Below are positions 56,234 through 64,000 of a stretch of 64,000 nucleotides of DNA, in pieces. This DNA is from Bretschneidera sinensis (Eukaryota > Streptophyta > Magnoliopsida > Brassicales > Akaniaceae). Every line of letters begins with the position of its first letter. The first letter of the stretch is position 1. The translations under genes and the position numbers were made by a program. The DNA lies in contig CM043702.1 of the NCBI GenBank assembly GCA_023935145.1, positions 75,262,820 through 75,326,819 on the forward strand, written 5' to 3'. The notes below the pieces were generated by a model. That model ran no database searches, had not been told where the DNA came from, and saw only the letters and a list, made by a program, of their open reading frames with translations.

Positions 56234-56960
56234 TATTCTATGCTTGTAGACTTACAAACACAAGGTCGAACTATTTCTTCTAAAATCTGAGTTGTTCTTT
56301 CTAATTGTCCATCTGTTTGAGGATGAAACACAGTACTGAATCCTAATTCTATTCCCAAGGATACTTGCAAACTCTTCCAAAAGTTATAAGTAAATCAAGG
56401 ATCTCTATAAGAAATGCTTGCATATGAAATACAATGAAGTCTAATTATTTCGCAAATATAAATGCGAACAAGCTTGTCCAAAATATAAGACATATTTATT
56501 GGAATAAAATTAGTAGTCTAAGGGAGTCTATCTATAATAACCTGTACAATATCATGCCTATTGCGAGTTCTAGGTAACCAAGACATAATCCATCATCACA
56601 TGTTCCCATTTCCGCTCAGCTACTAGTGAAGGTTGAAGTTGTCCCACTGGCTTTTGATGTTCTACCTATACTTGTTGACATATTAAGAACTTTGACACAA
56701 ACTCAACTATTGCTCATTTAATATCATTCCACAAATAATTAGACCTCAAGTCTTCAAAAATTTTTGTAATACTTGGATGAATAGTGTACTTAGCTCTAAG
56801 TGCTTCTTCTAGTACTTTTCATTTCAACGAAGCATCATTTGGAACATAAAATCATCCCCAGTATCTGAGTAAACCATCATCATGTAAACAAAATTTAGGT
56901 TTCAACCCTTGATTCAAGTCATCTTTTATATCTAGCAATTATTGATCATTCCCTTACAGT
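56234..56960 (-). pseudogene. Integrase of element G, truncated
   Basis: VLEEALRAKYTIHPSITKIF and DLRSNYLWNDIK (zinc module side), KPVGQLQPSLVAERKWEHVM and MDYV (first core Asp), and FHPQTDGQLERTTQILEEIV (Glu) near 56330-56280. The usual ..LPLVEFAYNNS.. never follows; the frame runs into unrelated sequence at about 56262. Confidence 0.85.
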
Positions 56961-58360
56961 TCCATGATTCTTACTAGCAACATAGACTGCACTTTTAAAT
57001 TAGCAAACATTACACAAGTACTTGACAAGAAAGGTTTTGAACTACAAACATCTTCAAGTAATTTCAATTCCCTCATCACTAAGCATGCAACACTAGTGTT
57101 TCTACTCAAAGTATCTGCTACTACATTAGCTTTACTTGGATGATAGTGAATATTACAACTACAATCATTAAACAACTCAACGTATCTTCCTTATCTCATA
57201 TTCAAATATTTTTTAGAGGAAAAATATTTAAAACTTTTATGATCAGCAAATATCTTAAACTATATAGCATACATGTAGTGTCTCCACTTATTCAGTGCTA
57301 ACACAATAGCTACTAGCTCAAGGTCATGTGTAGGATAATTCTCTTCATAAGATTTCAAATTTGTAGAAGCATTATAAACTACCTTTCCATTATGTGTAAG
57401 AACACATCTTAGTCCCTTCTTTGAAGCATGCAAATTTACTATTTTTCACTTGGCAAGGCCAAGATTAGTGTAAAAATTAAACGATTTTTCAAATCTTAGA
57501 AGCTAGATTCACAATCATCATCCTACATGAAATGTACTTTATTTTGAGTCAATCTCGTCAATGGGATAAAAATCTTAGAAAATACTTCCACAAAGTGATG
57601 ATAATATCTTGCCAATCCCAAGAAACTACGAACATCGACTAAATTTGTTGATCTTTGCCAATTCGATATTGCTTCTATTTTTACTGGATCTATTCATATA
57701 CGTTGCCTTGAAACAATATGGCCAAGAAAGAATATCCTATCTAACAAAAATTCACATTTACTAAACTTTGCATATAACTTCTTCTCTCGCAACACTTGTA
57801 ACACAAGTCGTAAATATCATTCATGTTCCACTTATGCTTTAAAGTACACCAATATGTCATCAATAAAAATCACAACAAATTCATCTAAATAAGGCTTAAA
57901 GATACAATTCATCAAATCCATAAAAAGAAGCTAGTGCATTAGTTACCCCAAAAAGCATAACAAGAAACTCATAGTGTCCACACCTTGATCTAAAAGTAGT
58001 TGTCGGTACATCCTCTTCATGAACTTTCAATTGATGATACTCTGATCTAAAATCAAGTTTAGAGAACACTATAGCACTTTGCAACTGATCAAATAAATCA
58101 TCTATATGCAACAATGGATACTTATTTTTCACTGTCACCTGATTAAGCTGATAGTAATCATACAAAGTCTTAGAGTTCCATCCATCTCTCACAAATAATA
58201 TTGGTGCACCTCATGGTGATACACTATGACGAATAAATCCCTTATCAAGTAATTCCTACAATTGTACCTTTAACTCTTAATATTCACCCTGGTTCCATTC
58301 TATAAAGAGCTTTTGATATAAGAGCAATGTTTGATAATATATTGTTGGCAAACTCAGTTT
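56961..58360 (-). pseudogene. Reverse transcriptase and RNase H of element G
   Basis: [62 protein letters not shown], then [15 protein letters not shown] near 57870 (Asp pair kept). FLGHIVSRQ.. and SFLGLARYYHHFVEVFSKI follow. RNase H: SKKGLRCVLTHNGKVVYNAS, YPTHDLELVAIVLALNKWRH, NIHYHPSKANVVADTLSRN (57150-57100). Stops throughout. Confidence 0.87.
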
Positions 58361-58399
58361 CCCCATCTACTAGTAGATAGACTAAATCCTTTGGAAATA

Positions 58400-58920
58400 C
58401 ATCTTCAAATTCACACACCACCAGAATATTTGAATTTTTTTTTTTACTTTTCTTTGTTATTATCAATAACATAAGCAACATTCCCTGCACAACCCTTAGT
58501 AAGAAGCTTCTTAGCATGCAAAGTAGAAATTAAAGGAATTGGCATAGTTTTCCTTTCACCCACTAACTGGAAACAAGGTTGATTCGGTATATGAAATGTA
58601 ACACTTTTAGCATGACAATCAACATTAGTATTATACAAAGAAAACCAATCCATATCCAATGAGATATGAAAGTCTTGGATACACAAAAGTATCAAATCAA
58701 TATATAAAGTTCTATTAGCTACCAGAAGAGCACATGACTTATACACCAAATTAGTAATCAAAGATACTCCCATAGAGGTACTCACCTCTAAAGTATAAGG
58801 CAGACGCTCATGTTTTACAGTCAAATCACGCACAAAATGATATACCACATATGAATGAGATGAGCCTGGATCTATTAAAACTTGTGCTATATGATGGAAA
58901 ATATGAAGTGTGCCACCTTT
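58400..58920 (-). pseudogene. Aspartic protease of element G
   Basis: VLIDPGSSHSYVVYHFVRDL near 58880 carries the D-x-G site in the D-P-G form usual for this lineage, so the active site may be intact. It is followed by 134 open codons (58848-58444): VSTSMGVSLITNLVYKSCAL, LDMDWFSLYNTNVDCHAKSV. The link to RT is broken by stops after about 58444. Confidence 0.82.
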
Positions 58921-59679
58921 AGCAAAGGTATACTCTATCGCTTACTATTGGTCTAGAGAAATACTTTGCCCTAAACTCTAGGCCTCCCTGCACCCCTTAC
59001 TCGTCTTATATTTTCTCCTTGTTTCTGGTTGTTGTGGTTAGGCATAACTTGCATTAAGATAATCCTTCACTTTATGACTTGTAGATCCACATATCAAAAA
59101 TTTCTTTTCCTTTTTTCAGTATTATTTTTTCATGTAATTTGGCTTTGTTGATTTGGTTGGGTATAGGGTACGAACGTTCTTGTTGGATGTGTACTTCTTT
59201 GTGGTAAAATATCCAACATTAGAGCATTACCTCTACTACCTACTTGCCATCCTTGAGGGACGAATCTAGATTGACCATCTATCTTATTTCATCCTCACTT
59301 CTTCAATATTATTTTGAACCGCTAATTTTCTTTTTACCATGTTTGTGTAACTAACAATTCTCAGTGGTTCTAACCTTTCTTGAATTTTAGGTCTCAAGCC
59401 CTTTAGAAACTTTCTGATCTTTTTTTCTTTTATCTCCACAAGATAAAGAGTAAACCTTGCCAAATTTGTAAATATTGCTCCATATTATACCACTGAAAGA
59501 TTCTTTTATTCAAGAGCCATGAATGCACTATCTCGTTTATCTCGAACACTTGTTAGATATACTTGTTATTAAACTTGCTTAAGAATTTCTCCCACTTTTG
59601 AAGTGCTCCACATGTTTCCCATTTGGTCTTCATTAATTTCCACCAGTGTTCTATATCACCTTCCATCATAAACGCACCA
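58921..59679 (-). pseudogene. Gag of element G, C-terminal part
   Basis: FGAFMMEGDIEHWWKLMKTK, the hallmark of Ty3 gag, near 59675; KWEKFLSKFNNKYI; then QKRIF-type and RKFLKGLRPKIQERLE-like wording with stops. A decayed CCHC knuckle near 59090 (FLICGSTSHKVKD). Continues upstream at 60956 across the Mutator-like insertion. Confidence 0.8.
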
Positions 59680-59688
59680 AAAGTAATT

Positions 59689-60946
59689 GGGATAAAGAAA
59701 TTTTCCTCCTTGAGGTTTGGCCTAATGTACACTTACCCCCTCGTAGTTTGAGAAAAAAAATCTTACCCCCTTAAACTGGATGAAAAGCATTATTTCTAAA
59801 TTGAAAGGTTGAAAGAAAAAAAATGCCCATCAAATAAACACAATTTCATAAAAATATAGACCCCATTTCACCTTCATATTCTCTCTCATCTCAGAATTTT
59901 AGTCTGTCTTCTCTCTCTCTCTCTCTCTCTCTCTTCTAAATCCACCGTATTCTTGCGAAACCTTAGCCCAAAAACCTAATGAAATCTAGACCTAGCCCCA
60001 AAATCTAACGAGATCTGGACGCAACATAACAAGTTTGATCTGTAATGCTTCATCATCTCCAGCTCCAACTAGTATCGTGTTTGATCTGTAACAAATTCGA
60101 TCTTGTCTTCATTGATTTTGATTTCCAATATTGTTGGCCTGCAATATAAAAATTCAAAAAAAAAACATTGAAAATTTCAAATACCCAAAAATAACATACC
60201 CAAACTTTAAAATAATATGTTTAACCTAAGTAAAATAAGAGATGAAGAATTGAAATAGAAGAAGTTGATGTACCCTGGTAAACCCTTGATACATACCCAT
60301 TACGCCATAGACACCAAAATTGAAGGGATCAAAAAATTAAGAGTTTGCCTACCTAGAAAACCCTTAAGAACACCAACCCGAAAAACTATGGAGGAAAACT
60401 GCTAATCAAAAGAAGAGATGAAGGAAGAAACAATGAAGATGCATACCCATTGAGGAATCGCAACACTAAAATTGAAGGAATCGTAAGATTTAGAGTTTGC
60501 TTACCTAGAAGCCTTCGCTAACGATGAAGAGAAGATTTCTTTGTTACCAAAAAAAGAGGTGGTGAGATTTTTTGTTTCCTCACGCATGAATTGCCCAAAA
60601 GAAGAGATTATGAAATTTCTTTATTTGGAAAGAAGGATTGAGAAGTTAATGCAAATTTGTTCAAGAAATAATCTTTAATTTCTTTGTCTGATTGCAAATG
60701 AAAAGGGAAGTTAGATATTATGAGTTTCAAAAAGGGTATTTTTGGTTTAAACCAATATAAAGCTGATATGTCACTCTGATTGACCAGTTTTAAATGGTTG
60801 ACTAACAGATTTATTGATGGCGATGACTTAAGTATCTCGTGAAATCAAAAGTATGAATACGGTAAAGAGGGGAAGTGTTTTTTCTAAAACTACGAGGGGT
60901 AAGTGTAAATTAGGCCAAACCTCGAGGGGGAAAATGAATTTATTCC
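59689..60946. mobile_element. Mutator-like non-autonomous DNA transposon in gag of element G
   Basis: 1258 bp with inverted ends of at least 80 bp (left GGGATAAAG...TTTTCC, GAGGTTTGGCCTAATGTACA, CTTACCCCCTCGTAGTTT; right end the complement with few changes). Flanks AAAGTAATT (59680-59688) and AAAGTAGTT (60947-60955) make a 9-bp target duplication with one mismatch, the length usual for MULEs. No transposase. Contains a (CT)n run (about 59910-59934). Removing it rejoins gag (..KEQKTT to FGAFMMEGD..). Confidence 0.88.
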
Positions 60947-60955
60947 AAAGTAGTT

Positions 60956-61036
60956 TTTTGTTCTTTAATACATCCCTAAGCTTTGAATAACTTTTTTATT
61001 TGCATAGTCCACTTCTCTACAATATTTGAATCATAA
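60956..61036 (-). pseudogene. Gag of element G, N-terminal scrap
   Basis: NIVEKWTMQIKKLFKA, a stop, GCIKEQKTT, matching the ..AE.W...IEKIF...GC.EEQK.. block of Ty3 gag. It begins directly at the LTR edge; the gag start and most of the PBS/leader are deleted. Confidence 0.75.
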
Positions 61037-63199
61037 TGCGATGCCCTAAACCCAAAATCCCTTCATGGAACCCCTACATTTAAACACGACCCTAACTATA
61101 TTTCAATTTCATGTATTAGATTGAAACTTTAGCCATCAAATATGGAAGAAACTCAATAATAATAAACAATCGTATATATATATATAACTAGACTTTTTAA
61201 CATCCATTTAAGTTATTATACAGCAGAAGTAAACACTTTGACATTCTTTAAAAGGTCTGACTATACTTTACTAACAAAAAACATTTCTATAAAAGCTAAA
61301 ACAGTTCTAAAGATCCTCTAGGGCAAATGAAGGGTCAACTCTAAAACTCCTCCTACAACACATAAGATCTCCCAAACTCCTCAATCTAAAAATCAAACCA
61401 TTCAAAGAAAGGGTTAGCCAAAAAAATAGGCTCAGTAGGGAACTACGTGCTTATGTAGTGGTTATATTCCACTATATAGTTATCGCATGCATGAATGAGA
61501 GATATGAATGAAATAATATTGATGTATGCATAATATCAATAATATATAGCACATTAACAGATTAAGTAGATTCGAGTAATCCATTGTCCTATACTAGTGG
61601 TTACAACCAACTACTCCAACAGTCATATGCACTGTATTATTAACAGGTTGATCAAAATCACCTATGCGAACCGTCCTATACCAGTAAGCATAGATAACAG
61701 ATCTAAAGCTATCAAAAGTTAATAAGATCCTAATAAATTTTCTCAATCTATGGTATTCTTAGCATAGCTATCTTAGTCAATATTTGTAGGCCCTTCATGT
61801 CCAATAGTGCTTCCCTAGCATATTAACCAGACTATGGCGTAAGATTTGTTACACTTAACTGTCAAAGGTTAGTTCTTTGTCCAGCCGGAATCCATTCAAC
61901 TATTAAAGGTTGGTCTTTTACCCAGATAATGACTGCTAATCTGAAACGACATCAAGCTCTTGTTTAGATAGTCATTTAACTATTAAAGGTTCGTTCTTTA
62001 TATAGATAATGATCATTCATCTTAAATGACATCAACCTCTTGTCCAGATAGTGTTAACCAATCTTAACGATCTCAGGAAACATATCAAGATATCAAGATT
62101 CACATTGACAAACATTAGAGAAACTATGTTATGTCATATAACACAAAACATAAACAAGGTGCAATATGATTGATATATACTCAACAACATCATTCTAGCT
62201 ATTTTCTAGAAATAATTGAACATTTCTAGCCATATAAGCAAAACCTAATAATATGATCCCATTTGAATCAATTCAAGTCAGTTTTACACAATTTTGATTA
62301 TTTTAGAAATCATACTTTAATTAGTACTATATATGTGACTTTCTAGGTCAATTTGATAGTTATATTGATTATTTAGGTAGATTCTAATGCTTTTAATTGT
62401 AAATAGAATGCTTAGTACTCTATTAATCTTTTTTTGACATATATGATTCAATCGATAACAATCCATGATTTGCAAGCAATTTTTGCTTGAATTCAACATA
62501 TAACTCATTCATTAAAGTACAAAAAAAAAAAACATAAAGAAACATGATGTAAAGTAGAAACCATACCTTAAAACAAAATTTCTTGAAATTGAACCGTTTA
62601 AACTATTGAACACCAAAAATCTTTGCAAAAATTCTGAAAGAAGTTTTTCTAACTAAGTTTTCTAATTTTTTCAATAAATTTCTTCAACTTTCAAGCCCGC
62701 CCGGGTTTTTTTATCTCTCTATCCTTTGTCTTCCTTTGTTTTGATCTCATTTTTACTTTAATTTTTGGTGTATAAGAAGATATATCACAATCTGACCATG
62801 GCTCAAACTTAAGTAGCCCTTTAAAGAGTTATGAATACTTTTCATTATTGAAACATGTAAATTAATAAATAAAATAGCCCCTAATGGGCCAAGAATCACT
62901 CAAGCCCAAACAAGGCTCAATTCAAAGCCCAAAGGAAAAACTTGGTCTTCCTAATTTCAAAATGTGATTCTAATAAGAAATTTGTAATCTACACAATATT
63001 CTAAGAGAGCATGTCAACTTTCATATAGCAAGACTACATCATTTGGTCAATTAAACTAAACACTCAAATCAACTAGGTAAACACACACAATATGATAATT
63101 CTACCAAATAATGTTAATATGAATAAAATCAAGCATTCCCCATTATAGTGTGAACCGAATCATATATGAATGAATGCATGTAGGTTTTAGGGCCTCGCA
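61037..63199 (-). repeat. LTR of element G (about 2.16 kb)
   Basis: Plus-strand edges TGCGATGCCCTAAACCC (61037) and, as complement, TGCGAGGCCCTAAAACC (63199): inverted ends with TGCGA/TCGCA. The right edge is supported by the purine tract beyond it (63200-63211). Contains an 80-bp tandem duplication (61900 and 61980, core AACTATTAAAGGTT). The left edge is less certain; TTTAAACACGACCC at 61079 is an alternative. Confidence 0.65.
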
Positions 63200-63244
63200 T
63201 TCCTCCCCACTAAAAAGAATCTAGTCCTTAAATTCCCTACTTGG
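63200..63244 (-). other. Purine tract and pol end of another G-type body upstream of the G LTR
   Basis: Minus strand GAATTTAAGGACTAGATTC then AGTGGGGAGGAA before the LTR start: the usual end of pol plus polypurine tract of Del/Tekay elements. It shows that a second body lies upstream and that the LTR 61037-63199 is its 3' LTR while also serving as 5' LTR of the gag-pol below. Confidence 0.65.
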
Positions 63245-64000
63245 TATAACGACTCATCCCATGTTGGCCACCCCCAAGACGGTGTCATCATGGTTTTAAA
63301 TCCCAGCATGACACATATATATAACAAAATAAAATCATCAACTGAGACTAAATAATACACTATAACCTCAACTCTTTGTAGAGGAGATACATCATCTTTC
63401 TCCTATCAGAAACAATATATACAATAATAAGAAAATGCATGAATATTTACAAATTTTCAAAATATCTCTTTATCTTTCTTTCACAAGTCTGAGGATGCTG
63501 ACCACATGACTTACTTAAGCGAATTACTCACACCGAGTAACTGCAAAACTATCTACTCGTTTTACCAGTTGCCTGAAATATTTTAATAAGAAGGAGTGAG
63601 CTTCAGAAGCCTAGTGAGTTAAATTTACTAGAAGTACTTAGTTTATGATAATTCAATCATTTATCAATCTCTTCTTAAATCAATCATCTTTCAATACGTA
63701 TATCTCATATTTAAATCATATCAATTTTTCATCTCATGTGTTTAATTAGTTCAAGACTTTTAGTTCAATATTATTATTTACCTCATTATGAGGTTCACAT
63801 TATACAATAAATCAAACAAATAATTCTTTATCATATCATCCTTTCAATTTCTTTCTTATCAAAGTTGTCACTATGAGACTCATCTGTCTATCAATCATTT
63901 CACAATCAAGACTGATGATTTAGCATCTCAATCAAAAATAATAAATATTCAATAACATAATTACATGAATTTAAATTATCTTTCTTTCTTTCTCATCAGA
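63245..64000 (-). repeat. Family F gypsy LTR, copy 3, running off the window
   Basis: Left edge TATAACGACTCATCCC (TG mutated to TA), then GACGGTGTCATCAT, AAATCCCAGCATGACACA and AATTAAATTTACTAGAAGTACTT (cited in part), in the same order as at 46617 and 48312. The VNTR region would lie outside the window. It is inserted into the pol end of the G-type body. Strand by analogy. Confidence 0.82.

Larger units (their letters stand above)
56234..63199 (-). mobile_element. Tekay/Del-like Ty3/gypsy element G, 3'-truncated in integrase
   Basis: Minus strand: LTR (63199-61037), gag (61036 on, split by a DNA transposon), protease, RT, RNase H, integrase cut at 56234 by the copia B LTR edge. Aspartic protease of the ..LIDPGSSHSY.. 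type and the general wording fit the Tekay/Del chromovirus group; the chromodomain would lie in the missing part. All coding is broken. Confidence 0.85.

Noticed and set aside
1..64000. Host genes, tRNA or rRNA genes
   Set aside because: Every stretch with coding character could be assigned to a transposable element or stays unrecognised; no tRNA-like cloverleaf or rRNA motif was noticed by eye. The TGGTATCAGAGC sites are PBS, not tRNA genes.

Overview
The window is a block of nested, mostly dead transposable elements from a flowering-plant nuclear genome. I see no host gene, tRNA, rRNA or CRISPR array. The plant assignment rests on the element types: Ty3/gypsy Athila, Tat (dual RNase H) and chromovirus lineages, Tnt1-like Ty1/copia, a plant LINE carrying RNase H, hAT and Mutator-like DNA elements, and primer-binding sites of the plant initiator-Met and Asp types. 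The sequence is AT-rich and almost every coding stretch carries stops and frameshifts, as expected of old, silent, probably heterochromatic DNA. I do not assign a species.

Left part (1-16.8 kb): the edge of an Athila-type LTR (1-230, minus); a Tat-like integrase remnant (1.4-2.05 kb, plus) with an antisense coding remnant behind it (3.37-2.34 kb, minus); a nearly complete but dead Tnt1-like copia element (5136-11034, minus, both LTRs, PBS, gag, protease, integrase, RT, RNase H); G-poor non-coding DNA; and a 2.75-kb gypsy LTR of family F (14042-16791).

Middle (16.8-32 kb): a copia pol fragment (A) split by a solo LTR of the Tnt1-like family with a perfect GGAAA target duplication; a Tat-type gypsy (C, from 18948) with LTR, PBS, protease, RT, two RNases H and integrase; an 18-bp minisatellite; two tandem LTRs of family D, the first interrupted by a 2.46-kb hAT element with a perfect 8-bp target duplication. 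The second D LTR preserves the empty site.

Right part (32-64 kb): a LINE on the minus strand is split by a three-LTR, two-body Athila derivative (E, 35775-43280) whose bodies share the same loss of pol; a second, truncated LINE sits behind it. A second copia (B, 44.85-56.2 kb) is split by an F-family element (46617-50403, GATAT duplication) and by a truncated chromovirus (H, 50587-53318). Last comes a Tekay/Del-like gypsy (G, minus) whose gag is split by a Mutator-like element (59689-60946), and a third F LTR runs off the end.

The features do not form a pathway. The window is best read as insertion stratigraphy: several junctions can be read to the base, and removing the insert rejoins the interrupted protein (copia A, copia B twice, the LINE, the G gag). 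The most interesting signals are the repeated Athila derivative lacking pol, family-specific minisatellites (some keeping a peptide reading frame), antisense coding remnants behind two Tat-type pol regions, and the hAT insertion with its internal empty-site control.
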